64,000 nt of DNA. Source: Hexactinellida sp. DTS-2022. Taxonomy: Eukaryota > Porifera > Hexactinellida. Within the stretch, counting starts at the first letter, position 1, and the number at the start of each line of letters is the position of its first letter. The notes under the pieces were generated by a model. It was given only the letters and a program-made list of their open reading frames with translations. It searched no databases and was not told the DNA's origin. Below are positions 11,994 through 23,209 of this stretch, piece after piece. Both the position numbers and the translations under genes were made by a program. The DNA lies in assembly GCA_028753945.1 (NCBI GenBank), contig JAPNXP010000005.1, positions 2,728,001 to 2,792,000 of the forward strand, in the 5' to 3' direction.

Positions 11994-12085
11994 ATTTAGA
12001 CATGGTTTTTATACTCTATCGTTTTCAATCATATCAATTATTCGCTAATTTTGTGATGACGTAGCATTAAGGCCACTGCCCGTTG

Positions 12086-13925
12086 TAATCTTATTTCAGC
12101 TCGACCGCCCGCGTCAGATATCACTCCTGCTCGAATTTTGTCATTATTATGAATATTTCGATTAATACATCTAAATTTCAAAGTAATATCGCACTTGTTA
12201 CCGTACATTTATCACAAATAGCCATAATTTGCTGGTGACAAAAATAGAGGTTATTACAACATTATAGCCAACGCCTAGTTTTCCAAAAGAACTCTAATTC
12301 AGATATTTGTAAACTGAATTATTAAACTAGGCAGTCTTCAAATAATGATATGTTTCCCGCCCGCATCCTAGATATACTTCGTGCGGAGCTGAATTAATAT
12401 CAGGAAATGGAGATTTTTAATAGTAGAAATTCAGTGTAGCAAAGCATTTGACAATTAAGTGACTAGTTTTGCATGTTTGATGATGTTATTATACGGGATG
12501 CGCTACATAAAATGTATTTATTTTAATTTTTCATCATTCGTGGTTAAAAACATGATTTATTTTATTGAGGTATCTTTAGTATTATGATTTTGTATTTTTA
12601 GATTTAGAATAAATCATAGTGATATATCTGATGATTATGAAATTTATGCTTAGTAGTTTTTTTCGGAGGATATATCGATTATGAGGTAGTGTTGTCTCCA
12701 TTTATCTTTTCACAATTGTTGTTGTGTTGACTATGAAATTTTAAGTTCTGTCTATTTATGGAAAAGATTTGTAGTATTAAAATTTTTATTAACAAGGTTC
12801 GTGTAGTCTTGGGCTAAAATTATTTCCGAAGTTCTTTAAAAACCTAATCGATAGGTTGGGAAAACTATTTATAGTATAATCTTTATTTTGTCTTCCCATT
12901 AGGTTAAACTCTGAAATCTTCAATATTCTACAATATTCTCAGATTGAGGATGTGATTTCGTTACTTCCCTTAAAAGAAACTATGGATTTTATCTTATTTT
13001 ATAAGCCATGGTTACAAAATAGTCTCCTATTTGAAGTTCTATTAAGTTCTCTTATATTTATTATGAAGCTCCATCAAAAAGCTCTATCATTTAACTTGAC
13101 ATTTTTCCATTATTTCGAAAATCTTCGAATAGTTATTTTTTCTCAGCTATCTAAACATAGGAATGTTGTTGGGTTCAATTTAACTTCAAAGTTATACTTG
13201 TTAGATAATTAAGTTTAATATTTGTATTAAAATATATAGCATGATATCTTACGTTAGCTTTTCTATACAATTAGCATAATCCTCAATCTAGGGATATATT
13301 TCATCCAAATTCCACACTTTATACTGAATTTTCTTTGGATTCCTAAAGCAAGGCCTGGTTTAGTTTAATTCATTCATGATAATACTTTCGAACGTTTACA
13401 TTGTTACATTCAATCACTAGTAATTCTTTATTGTTGAGAACATAAATGCTATTTACTAGAACTATAAGATAGTAGTTAATTTTTTCCGTTAGAATACATT
13501 ATAAAGTGTTATTTCACAACCTCGAATTCATTTATCAATGGTTTCAGAAGGAGGTAGAGCCAGGGGTATCGATCCCGTCATAGCTGCTCTAAAATTGCAA
13601 AATCATTTAGTGCTAGCTGGTCGGCCTTGTATGAGGTCAAGTTTGAATTCCATTCATGTTTCCCAGTATTAAAAATAATTCAATCTTGTAGTATTTGGAT
13701 TCGATTGTTTTCATTCAGTTATATATATGATATCACTATGTGGCTCTTTGTTTGAGAATTCATTAAAAGTCCATATTATTATTAATTATTCAAATTATCA
13801 ATTATTTAAGAATGCCAAATTGCCATCGCAACCTTACCGACAAAAATAGCCTAACCTGTTGTAGCTCTTTTTTCGAATAAATTTTATAGATTTATTATGC
13901 CTATTTATGCCATAATTATGTTCGA
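12086..13925. other. No recognisable gene
   Basis: AT-rich sequence. An 86-codon frame at 12952-13212 has no recognisable motif. No clear repeat boundaries were seen. Confidence 0.55.
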
Positions 13926-13966
13926 ATCTATACTATTAAAACAGAAGGGTGTGTATATATCTATAT
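13926..13966 (+). mobile_element. Helitron 5' end stub
   Basis: TCTATACTATTAAAACAGAAG follows A and continues into a GTGTATATAT run, the same 5' signature as the Helitrons at 15156 and 52632. It is cut after about 40 bp by the next Helitron, whose start was then split by the hAT element at 13975. Confidence 0.55.
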
Positions 13967-13974
13967 ATCTACAC

Positions 13975-14053
13975 CAGTGTTTCTCAAACATTTTCTGTGC
14001 CGACTATATACTATAGTATAGTGGCCCTGTTCTAATCTTAGTGCTTTGGTATA

Positions 14054-14085
<32 letters not shown>

Positions 14086-15154
14086 GATCCGTAGATCCTC
14101 CACAGAACAGAGTTTTATTAACTAAGAACTGAAATTTTCAGGGCAGGTGTCTCATGGGTTACAGATGTGCACCTGGGGTCACGATTTTTACTACATTTTT
14201 TTGGACACATTATTACACCTGTTTAATCTTACAACAGGAACAATAAATAATGCCCGAATATTGAATTTATATGCATTCGACAGAGAATTAAATCCTACAC
14301 CTTTTCACAGTACACGAATTTCAAATTGGGCTTAGTTTGTGTCACAATTGAGTTTCAAATTTCCTTTGTTTACTAACGCTTCAGTGTAATCAACTGCGAT
14401 AATTATATTGATTTAACTTATGAATTCGAGTTGGCTTCTATTCAATCGCAGTAATACTATATAATGTATTGAATCAAATTTACTAAACTCACCGTGGATA
14501 ACATTGCTAAAAGAATTGACTACTTATATAATATATTATCTATACATAATTAATGAATGACATTAAACTCAAGATGGTTTGAGATAGAAACAAAATTCGA
14601 ATTTACCAATCGTTCTTTGTAGCTCTTGACCACTAAACAAATGTGTAATAACACCCTGACGTGATGGTGACATGGCGATAAAATCAAAAATTGCAGCTGT
14701 GCCGACACCATGTTCCTTTGGAGGAACTATTCAATTTTTAGGACAACGCCCCTTGTCAACAATTTTTCTCGACACCGCCCACTCCACAGTCTATATTTTA
14801 CATTTTGTATTTCTTTAACAAATCCGTATCTGATTTAATGAGTCAACACTAATCAGTCCAGGGTTTCATCTAAGCGTGCTTGAAGTTTTTGTTAGTTTTT
14901 CTTACACTCTGTTCTCTGTAATAGTCCAGCAGTGGGCAATTGGCCCAAAGTGGACTATTATAGATATATAAAAGTTGATTTGGACAAGTAAATAAGTGGA
15001 CTATTAGAGAATTGGACAATTAAAGAGAACAGACTAATTAATTTGTACTTATCTTTCGCTTCTAAAACCCCGTAGCGCCCCGTTGAAGCATGGCCGGCCC
15101 CCAAAACATTTCAGCACCTCTCGGGGGGCTCTACGGCCCACTTTGAGAAACACG
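13975..15154. mobile_element. hAT element (1180 bp) inserted in a Helitron 5' end
   Basis: Ends CAGTGTTTCTCAAA and TTTGAGAAACACG are inverted, and a perfect 8-bp duplication ATCTACAC flanks it (13967-13974, 15155-15162). The duplicated bases are the first bases of the Helitron that resumes at 15156. The interior has an (ATT)n run at 14058-14085 and a small inverted-repeat segment at 14908-15030, but no transposase. Part of 14285-14400 recurs at 56670-56760. Confidence 0.8.
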
Positions 15155-15155
15155 A

Positions 15156-15601
15156 TCTACACAATTAAAACACAAGGCTGGGTGTATGTACTATGTATAT
15201 ATTTGTTTGTATGTTCCGAGTTGATTGAAAAAAGTGGACGGTTTTAAAATGTGTTTTTTTGGCATATACGGGCACCCGCCAACAAGTTGAGGTTTCCAAA
15301 CAAAATTTCTCACACCTCGGCAAGTTATGACGTCATTGTCACATGTCGATAATCCTGGAAAATCACTTAATCGCACATAATTCACGCCCTATAAGAGATA
15401 CAAATCTGAAAATTTAGTAGAAGATGCACATTAATGATGCGGACACGTTGGTCACACCGATTGCCAATATCCTAAGCAATAATCGCATGATGATGTAATC
15501 ACTATATTTCACATTGTAAATTGGCCTATTTTAGGCCTATTTACGCTTGATAATCAAAGTTAGAAGCATATAAACGACACATCAACCGCGAATCGACCTA
15601 G
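15156..15601 (+). mobile_element. Non-autonomous Helitron, family 1, full length
   Basis: It starts with TC after A and runs through the family body. It ends with an ACCGCGAATCGACCTAG segment, that is, the CTAG terminus at 15598-15601 followed by T. Helitrons move by rolling-circle replication and leave no duplication. No Rep/helicase gene is present. The very next base begins another Helitron 5' end. Confidence 0.75.
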
Positions 15602-16561
15602 TCTATACTATAAAACACAAGGGTGGTTGCAAGGATTTATCCAGGGGCGCGATACACTCCTTTTGGAGCATGATTTTGGTAAATTTGAAATTAGGAGCGA
15701 GAATATTTGTAATCCTCTCCTATACCATATCATTAATTTGTGTTTTAGCGTATGAAAATTGGATCAGACCAGGATTAGGAGCGTATTTACAAATGAATGT
15801 ATAATAAATGGGTGGGTGTATATATATAAAGTGTCTTTAAATCTTAAGATCCAAAGACAATTTAAAAAAGCCCTGTTTTAAAACAAACTAAATGGATAAA
15901 AAAAGCTCGATTCCCTATACGGAAATTCTCCATAAAAGTGTCTTTAAAAACACAGTTTTGTATAAAAGTGCCTTGAAAACACTGGCTTTTAAAAATGTGT
16001 CTTTATATGTCATGAAAAGACAGACATTCCAGATAGATATATATGTTTGTATGTTCCAAGTTGATTGAAGAAACTGGACCATTTCGAAATCTGATCTTTG
16101 ACATATAGGGGTAATATTTGGCACCCTACACAGGTTGAGGTTTCCCCACCGAAATTTCCTTCTACTCGACAAGTTATGATGTCATTGATACATTTCGAGA
16201 ATCAGGAAAATTCAATTAATCGAACATAATTTCCGCCCTCTAAGAGATATAATTCTGAAAATTTAATAGAACAAGTACATTAATGATGCGGACATGTTCA
16301 TTGTTGGTCACACCAGATTTCCAAAATGTTAACTCACTATCGCATGATGGTGTACTCTCTAAATTACATTGTTAAATTATACTATTTAGGCCTATTGACG
16401 TTTTATTATCAATGTTGGAAGTATATGTACCACATACAACCGCAAAGCGGTTGGTGTGTGGTTGTGTTGTGCCGCATAGCGAAACGCGCTAATTATAATT
16501 AAAGCACACACGAATCGCTGAGTGGCTATGTGTGGTTGTGTTCTGCCGCGAATCGACCTAG
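15602..16561 (+). mobile_element. Second tandem Helitron, family 1, with insertion
   Basis: It begins TCTATACTATAAAACACAAG directly after the CTAG of the preceding copy. About 0.2 kb of TTTATCCAGG-family sequence interrupts it between repeated GGGTGG motifs (15621-15820). The family body resumes near 16020. Two candidate 3' ends occur: CGCGCTAA before T at 16492, with the hairpin AACCGCAAAGCGGTT upstream, and CGACCTAG at 16561. Confidence 0.65.
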
Positions 16562-16575
16562 CAAGCTATGCGCCT

Positions 16576-16745
16576 TAGCATATATTTGTTTGTATTTCCG
16601 AGTTTTTTTTTAATTCAATACGGTTTCAATGATCTGATTTTTGGCATTTAGGCTAACCTTTGGCCCCGACATCACAAGTTGAGGTTTCCCACTCAATATT
16701 TCTAACACCTCGCCAAGTTATGACGTCATCTCGCTGTCAGGTAAA
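16576..16745 (+). mobile_element. Truncated Helitron family 1 fragment
   Basis: Contains the family landmarks ATATTTGTTTGTAT, CACAAGTTGAGGTTTCC and AAGTTATGACGTCAT, then breaks off. It lies directly downstream of two tandem copies. Confidence 0.6.
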
Positions 16746-17128
16746 ACGTTATAAGAATTTCCAAGATAGAAATGGATTTCGTTGACCAATTCGCCCTGTT
16801 ATAATATTGTCGAATAGCTCTATAGTGATAGCTACGCATGAAAATGATTTATAGTCCTAGCTTATAAAATTACTACAATAGGCAAACATGAAGTTGTGTT
16901 AGTTATAACTTTTAATTTTAATGTATAAGTTAAGTGTGCCCCTGAAATCCCCTGCCGGAAAAACCTGACGCCGCCACTGCTGTTGGGATAAATTGAGAAA
17001 GCGGAATCAACATTACGAGGAACTAAGTATTAGATTGGATTAAGTTGAATATTTTGGACATGTATTAAGATTAATGCGAGGATTCGTTCGGAGAACTTTA
17101 GTATCGTCTAGGCAACTCGACCATTTTG

Positions 17129-17475
17129 TATTCTGTCTCTCAGACAACAATGTATATTCATTGCACACGGATGCTTCGGTAGTTGATATCGGAGCGGTAT
17201 TATAATTGGATGATTGAGTTGTTGCGTTTTCGAGTAGGACATTGAATGAAGCGGAACAAATATTGAACAATTGAAAGGGGATGTTTGGCACTTGAAATGC
17301 AGTAAAGGAATCCTATAATTTTACTTGGTATACACTTACGGTTCATAAACCGTTGTAGTAGCTATCAGAACAACGAATTGCGGCTAAACTTGGTCGATGG
17401 TTACAGGGAATTCCACATAATTTGATTTTCCCATCCAATATCGAACGAGAAGGACAGATTATAATTCAGATGCAA
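17129..17475 (+). pseudogene. Ty3/Gypsy-type RNase H fragment
   Basis: The plus-strand translation contains HTDASVVDIGAVL, VVAFSSRTLNEAEQ and HKPL followed by RIAAKLGRWLQ. This is the order found in the RNase H domain of Ty3/Gypsy pol (the TDAS catalytic Asp, the SRTL/AE segment, then the connection to integrase). Several in-frame stops and small shifts are present. An integrase zinc-finger-like frame follows in the same orientation at 18754, so both are probably parts of one decayed pol. No LTRs were identified. Confidence 0.7.
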
Positions 17476-17594
17476 TTTCTCGAAGAGTTAATATAAACAT
17501 TGGTGATGTTCAGCTAATATGTAGTATAACTGAAATACTACAGTGATATACCTGAATAAGAATCAAGTTTCACACAGTCAATGGGTCCAGGCTC

Positions 17595-17787
17595 CAGGGT
17601 TCTCGCCACGATTTTTCGTTGTAAGCGTACATGATATGAGATATTACTTAATGACAGGATTTAATGAAACCTTCAAAACACAATACTTATTTAAAGGATA
17701 CATGCCCACTTACAACATGTGAATAAAGGCTACAATTTTTTTCAAGATGGGCATGTACCTTTTGATAGATGCCTAGCGAGAACCCTG
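17595..17787. mobile_element. MITE with CAGGGTTCTCGC ends
   Basis: Inverted ends CAGGGTTCTCGC and GCGAGAACCCTG. AATGGGTCCA occurs just right of the element and, five bases removed, to its left. It interrupts the Gypsy pol remnant. Confidence 0.55.
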
Positions 17788-17818
17788 AATGGGTCCAATA
17801 TTTCGCATGTGTTTGAAG

Positions 17819-18583
17819 TAGTGGCGGAGCCAGGGGGGGGGCATGTGCCCCCCCCCCTAAATAATACCCTGCCCCCCCTCCTACTTACAGCTTCCGTGCC
17901 ACTCATACCTGAAAAGTCAGTTTCGCATATGGCACCAATCATAGGCGTAAAGTTTGCCAATGTGGGGGGGGGCCGGCCCCCCCCAATAGTTGAAGATGGG
18001 GGGGGCCGCCCCCCCCCACTTAGTAAGCTAGGAAATATTGTCCGAAGTGTTTTTTGAAATAATGATTCAAACAGTATTTTATTGTTAATACAGTAGATGT
18101 CGGATATAAGCACCTCGTCGGGAACTGCTTTGAATGTGCTTATAACCGACATGTTCTTATAACCAACATAAATTATATAGGGGTACCGTTGGTTTAGTAG
18201 TACGTATTGACCAATATTCTATTGTTGAGAAATAAATCAAATATATCTAGTATTGCATTGGAAATACTGAAGTTATAAATTTGTGGGAGAAGGTAGCACG
18301 TTTTTTGAGGTAGAGATTGCCCCCCCCCCCCCCACTTTGTAAAAATACCCCCAAAACTTTACGCCTATGGCACCAATTATATACCTTTAGTATTATTATA
18401 GATAGATATAACTCACTATATATTATTGTATTTACATTTTAAGGATTTCGACTATTTGAGATATTTAAGATTAGTAGTACATAAATTGAAAATTTAGTTA
18501 GGAATTGGAGGAGACAGCCCCCCTGAAATAGTATTTCCCCCCCCCCCCCCCCCCCCTCAGATTTGTGTCTGGATCCGCCTCTG
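17819..18583. mobile_element. hAT-type element with G/C homopolymer runs
   Basis: The left end TAGTGGCGGAGCCAGG (first base decayed from C) and right end GGATCCGCCTCTG are inverted. GTTTGAAG/GTTTGAAA (7 of 8) flanks it. Long poly-G and poly-C tracts lie near both ends. It contains the element at 17940-18369 and splits the Gypsy pol remnant. Confidence 0.7.
17940..18369. mobile_element. Nested hAT-type MITE with CATAGGCGTAAAG ends
   Basis: Ends CATAGGCGTAAAGTTT and AAACTTTACGCCTATG are inverted, with a perfect 8-bp duplication GCACCAAT (17932-17939, 18370-18377). It contains a pogo-like fragment (18090-18186) related to the MITE at 1445. Confidence 0.8.
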
Positions 18584-18753
18584 GTTTGAAAAAATTAAAA
18601 TCTAGTGAACCTGAATAATTTGATCTAAAAGAGTTTTCAACAATGCTCTTTCGACTATTTGAACTAATTTAGAATCAATTGATGGATAACCGTATTCTTT
18701 TGCGAATATACGTATAAACTCCGTGTATTTAGTTATTTTACTCGTATAGTTCG

Positions 18754-18987
18754 TTGTACTTTATTTCTTTCAAGAACAAATTCTTATATCGCTGCCATGG
18801 CATGCCTCATTCGGGACACCTAGTTTTTGAGAAGAGAATTTCGAATTTGAAAAGCATTGCTTATTGGGTGAATGACAGAATAACAATCTTGCTGACTACA
18901 TCAGAACATATCAGGTTGGTCAATAGGCAAAATCAAGTACTCAATCCAATGTTCACTTCATGCATTTACTGTTTTGAAAACCAATGA
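18754..18987 (+). pseudogene. Possible Gypsy integrase zinc-finger region
   Basis: A 77-codon open stretch with LYRCHGMPHSGHLVFEKRI. It resembles the His-His part of the integrase H2C2 zinc finger (H, a Pro, a GHLG-like stretch, then a KT-like stretch). The Cys pair is not recognisable. Orientation and order agree with the RNase H fragment at 17129-17475. The alternative is chance similarity. Confidence 0.4.
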
Positions 18988-19376
18988 AATTTGTCTCTGG
19001 ATATTCTTGAACTTGCTAAATAATTTTCCGAAATCGATAAAGCTAGTCTGTGTTTATGGCTTTCTCGGTCATCCTCAACTTTTAGACTGACCAAGTAGGA
19101 ATTTTCGGTCTATTTTGATCAAGGAAATCTCTAAACCTTGGGGAGCAGCTGAAAGCAGAACTACTGAGTTGATGGGTGATTCGCAGTAGTACTGCTAGTG
19201 GAGCGAGCAAATAGAAGTACAGTAGACTCCGCTTATAATTTTGAAACCCGAGAAAATCTCTGGATTGGAAATTGAATTGGAAAATCTCTGGACTGTACTC
19301 GCAAACCCAAGTAGTTACAACGAAGCATAGATAGATACATTGATTCATATATAGATAGATAAATAGATTGATTGAA

Positions 19377-19396
19377 AGATAGATAGATAGATACTG

Positions 19397-19433
<37 letters not shown>

Positions 19434-19447
19434 TATAGATAGATCCT
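19377..19447. repeat. (GATA)n microsatellite
   Basis: Tandem GATA units interrupted by ACTGTA. Shorter related runs lie just upstream, from 19327. Confidence 0.9.
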
Positions 19448-19588
19448 TATTTACGAGGATGCCTGTTCACAGGGTGATAATTCTTGAGGTACCTCCATTT
19501 ACAGTTAAATAAAATTTACAAATTAATTGTTCAGTTAGTTCTAAGTTGTATTTAGCACTGTACATTAATGTATACATATAACAGGCAC

Positions 19589-19735
19589 CATAGGCGCAAA
19601 GTACGGTGGTGCAGGTGGTGCAAGTTCACCACCGGCACTCAGCGATATAATTGCTGGTGGTGCTAGGTCCACCTGTACCTTGTATTGAGGTGCACTACTT
19701 GCACTTTTGGCTATAGGTCAAAGTCTGCGCCTATG
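19589..19735. mobile_element. hAT-type MITE (147 bp), CATAGGCGC ends
   Basis: Ends CATAGGCGCAAAGTACGG and AAAGTCTGCGCCTATG are inverted. ACAGGCAC and ACTGGCAC (7 of 8) flank it. The interior repeats the word GGTGGTGCA. It is related by its ends to the elements at 17940 and 9721. Confidence 0.7.
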
Positions 19736-19855
19736 ACTGGCACTGTTATGATGCGTCGCCTATGTAAAGTTTCTTTAAATTATTTACACTATTTGCTTGT
19801 TTCAGCACGTTTTCTATTGGTAAAACTACTGCCCCAGAGTACGCAAGGGAACGCA

Positions 19856-21077
19856 GCATTAGTTCGACTTTCAAAGTAGTCATTAGTTCGAATCTAATTT
19901 GGACATGTAGTCGTTAGTTCGAATCAAAAACAGAGAAAAAATGTTATTTATGACTCCTTTTGATGAATTAATTTTTAGGTGTTGTTCAAAACAATTTTAA
20001 TTAGTCCATATAACTGTGAATTATACGACTTCCTGTAAGTGTTCATCAAAAAAGTACAAAAGGTGCATGTATTTTCTCAAATTGTATATATAATTGTCAC
20101 TAACTTATCATGGAATATACAATCGGAGAATATATTAGGAGCAAAGGAAAAGTATATACTACTTCATCAGACGGTTAGAAATATTTTTCTTCTAAAGCTG
20201 TCGGGAGTTAAATACATCTCAGATGTACCCTTTTCAGGAAGAGTTGCAAAGGTACTGCTAAACTGGATCTAGGGATCTAGAGGTAAATTTATTATATTTG
20301 AAATCCGTTCATAATCATCCTTTGGAAAATTACAAATGCGGAATATATGCATTGAAACAAAATGCAAACGAAGTGCACAATATTCAAGCGATGTGTAAAG
20401 ACATGTATTTAATGAGGTTACAAGGTTAGATCCCTCAGCACTGATATATCTTTCAATGAAATCGAAATAGTTAGATGCCTCCAGGGTCTGGTAATAACAA
20501 GACCAAGAAAAAAGAAAAACGAATTACATGAAAAATGCCGCGCTTTATTTGAAGAAAAACTGATATCTGGATGTTATTCACCTATACAGTACCTAAAGAG
20601 TATACGATATACAATAGGTAACGACAACTATTTGTAAGAGCTTGACCTATCTGACTTATCTGATTCGGAATCTTCACACGAGACAGAAATGGAGGTCCGA
20701 AATACTCAGTGTGTGGTCTGTCTACAAAGAAAAGATGCCACTTCCTATTTCTGCCATGTAGACATGCTAACTGTTGTCGAGATTGCAGTGACAGGTTGGA
20801 ACAACATGATCAGCTCAGCCCGACCTGCCGTGCTCAAATTCAGAGTAGACTCCAAATATTTTTTAGTTAATGCATGCATTTTCTTTTCTCTTTGTCATTT
20901 TATTTGATTAAATAGAATATTATCCTTCAATTTTAAAGTTAATTCCAAATTAGATTCGAACTAATGACTACAGCTCAAATTAAATCAGAATTAACGACTA
21001 CATGCAGAATTCGAACTAACGACTACATGTACAAATTAGATTCGAACTAACGACGACTTTGAAAGTCGAACTAATGC
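19856..21077 (+). mobile_element. TIR element with array ends, carrying a RING-finger frame
   Basis: Inverted ends begin GCATTAGTTCGACTTTCAAA. They continue as repeats of a roughly 20-bp word containing GTCGTTAGTTCGAAT, at least three units on the left and more on the right. Outside the ends, GTACGCAAGGGAACG and GTACGCAAAGGAACG form a near-perfect direct repeat, which may be the target duplication, though offset from the ends. The interior encodes the reading frame at 20285-20860. Confidence 0.6.
20285..20860 (+). pseudogene. Zinc-binding/RING-type protein in a TIR element
   Basis: Upstream codons read HNHPLENYKCGIYALKQ, which resembles the His-rich end of a FLYWCH/MULE-type domain. Frame changes occur near 20430. 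From about 20460 one frame runs RPRKKKNELHEKC, one stop, an acidic DLSDLSDSE stretch, then CVVCLQRKDATSYF. A one-base shift near 20755 continues as CRHANCCRDC and ends SPTCRAQIQS. The pattern CxxC, CxHxxC, CxxC, then a final Cys-Arg fits a C-terminal RING-HC finger with the second Cys of its last pair not aligned. RING domains usually mediate ubiquitin transfer. Why a transposon would carry one is unknown. Two or more disruptions make this copy inactive. Confidence 0.5.
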
Positions 21078-21137
21078 ATGCGCCTCGTACGCAAAGGAAC
21101 GTTGATTAATTCAATTTTGGGGAAAGGTCAACTAGAT

Positions 21138-22345
21138 CAGTGCTTCTCAATCAGGGTTCTGCAAAAAGTGATTTTAGGGTTCCCTGAAACTTGGGGGTTC
21201 CATACATATACATACTATATTACATTGTTCAAAATATTCTGTATTGAAAATTATTAGCACACATAGCAACCAGAACATCACTTAGTGATTCAATGTATTG
21301 ATTTTACCTGATATTAATTTGTGACAGGAAAGCCATAATTTATAATACAAGAATCATATGAACTGACTAGAGGGATTACATCAATTGTGATATTTAGATA
21401 TTTGTTACCAGTTTGACACGATATCATTGCGAAACAATTTTATCAGCTACAATTACACATACTTATCATTGCATTTTAATTTTACGAATCTTGAATACAA
21501 CTGAGCCCTTCTGTCAAATGGAGCAGTATAAGTTGTCCAATTTTTGGATTTTAACTTCCATATGATCAGATGAAGTGCTCTGAGCCAAAATCAGATATGC
21601 CTCATTTGTGGAGAACGATTGTGCAACTCCTCTATTGCACCGGCGAAACTAAACGGCATCTGGCAAACCACAAAGAATTTCAAACTAAGACAAAAGAATA
21701 TTTTGAAAGGATGCGTGAACTCACCTATAACAGAAATCCTCATTTATTCAGACAATGAAAGGTATTGGTGGAGAGACTGACCTATTACGAACATCATATC
21801 GAAATGGCTGAAGTCTTGTGTAAACAAAGGAGACCATTTATTGAAGGAGAAGATGTCATCAAACCAAGTTTTACTATTGCTGCTGAAGAACTCCACAATG
21901 AGAAAGCTGTTAAAAGAGTGAAGGAACTCCCTTTGCCCAATGACACGATGTTACGGCGAGCGATAGATATAAATCTCAACACACAAGATCAACTTTTCCA
22001 AAAACTGCGAGATACATGCTGGTTTGGGTTACAGCTTGATGATTCAACTGACGTAAGTAGTCGAGCACAGCTTTTAGCTTACGTTCGTTACACTGATCTG
22101 GAGGCAGAATCTATCAGGGAGGAATATCCTTGCTGTTTGGATGTTGGAGTGTCCACTACAGGCGAAGCAATCGTCTTGAAGTTAGATAAATTTATTAAAC
22201 AAACCGAATTCCATGGGAAAATGTTCCGGAATGCTACAAATAGTGCGGCAGCAATGACGGAAAAAATATCGGGTATAATTACAAGAATACGAGCGATTGC
22301 TTCTCACTATCATCCATCGTGAGGCACTTGCAGTGAAGCGGTTTA
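21138..22345 (+). pseudogene. BED-type hAT transposase (ZBED5/SCAND3-like), broken
   Basis: The DNA starts with a hAT-like end, CAGTGCTTCTCAATC, at 21138. Coding sequence from about 21570 has the C-terminal half of a BED finger (KRHLANH), one stop at 21757, and then the conserved N-terminal catalytic region. This contains CKQRRPFIEGEDVIKPSF, LPNDTMLRR, QLDDSTDVSSRAQLLAYVRY and CCLDV. A frameshift near 22312 leads into IHREALAVK, the expected HREALA motif. The DSTD Asp is present; the downstream hAT core and dimerisation region are missing. It resembles the ZBED5/SCAND3/FAM200 branch. No right end was found, and an integrase fragment follows. Confidence 0.75.
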
Positions 22346-22689
22346 AAACCGGATCTGTAACAAAAGGATAACTCGAGATTGTCCTAAATATTACTTTTGC
22401 ATTTAACAAAAGGTGCAACAATAAACGGAAATCAATAAAGTCCACCTTCTCTAAAACTCAACTTGTCAGATATTCTCTCGGGAGGACATAAATAAGAAAA
22501 TCAGTTCACTACTAGTGTCGAGACCAATTGAAACGAGTGAGATTGAAAAATGGACAAGAGTTCAAAAAATTTATAATCTGGTCTCTTATCAGGGGACTCA
22601 TAATATCTATAGAAAGGAAAAGGGGATCTACCCGTTAAACGAGTCATGCTATTGAGGAGATATTTGAAATTTTTGACAAAATTACTAAT

Positions 22690-23128
22690 CTGAGGGGAAA
22701 CATTTTGGAGGAACTAAGTTGTATAAATATGGTGCACAACAGTACTATGGTATAACGGAGGAATATGCGGCTTGTATGTAAGCACATGTAAGATTTGTCA
22801 TCTAAAGAAAGCTAAGAAATCCCTCATATCATTCGTTACTAAACCTATTGCTCACAACTATCTATCACGATGCCAAGTGGATCTGATTGATTTAAGTGAT
22901 GAATTTATCAGCAAATATGTCACCAGATAAAGTCACATCCTATAAGTTTCTGTTGACGTATATTGATCATTTCACGAAGAAACTTAGCTTAGCTCCTCTT
23001 CGACAAAAACCGCAAGTGAAGTTTGTGAATGTTTGCTTGATATTTTCTGTGAGCAAGGTCCACCGCAGATATTACACTCGGATAATGGTCGTGAGTTTAA
23101 AAATCAACTACTCTTCTCCACATTAGTA
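22690..23128 (+). pseudogene. GINGER2/KRBA2-like integrase fragment
   Basis: Translated pieces in order are: HFGGTKLYK and YYGITEEYAAC (zinc-finger part); after a frameshift, STCKICHLKKAKK and RCQVDLIDLSD, carrying the first catalytic Asp; DHFTKKLSLAPLRQK; and PPQILHSDNGREFKNQ, with the second Asp. This pattern (VDLID, a short spacer, DHxTK, SDNGREF) is that of GINGER2/KRBA2 and related retroviral-type integrases. At least two frameshifts occur, and the Glu-containing part and C-terminus are missing. It is unrelated in detail to the GINGER1-like gene at 53.4-55.8 kb. Confidence 0.65.
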
Positions 23129-23209
23129 CTTTGATTAACTGTAGTTCAACAACATCAAGTTTTTTTTACCGAGGAAGCTACCAACTTCATATCTTTGTAT
23201 AATACTTAG

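Larger units (their letters stand above)
11565..12085. repeat. Second copy of the TTAA-element family, interrupted
   Basis: Matches the left part of 5074-5758: ATTATTCAAATTTC before the interruption and ATTTAGACATGGTTTT after it. The intact copy at 5074 serves as the empty site for the insertion at 11649-11993. Confidence 0.65.

Noticed and set aside
17719-18152. Overlapping Pro/Gly-rich frames on both strands
   Set aside because: They translate the poly-G and poly-C tracts and inverted ends of nested MITEs.
20660-20860. RING finger as part of a host gene exon
   Set aside because: It sits inside a unit bounded by inverted arrays, carries a stop and a frameshift, and follows a FLYWCH-like piece. 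An element-borne gene is more likely, though not proven.
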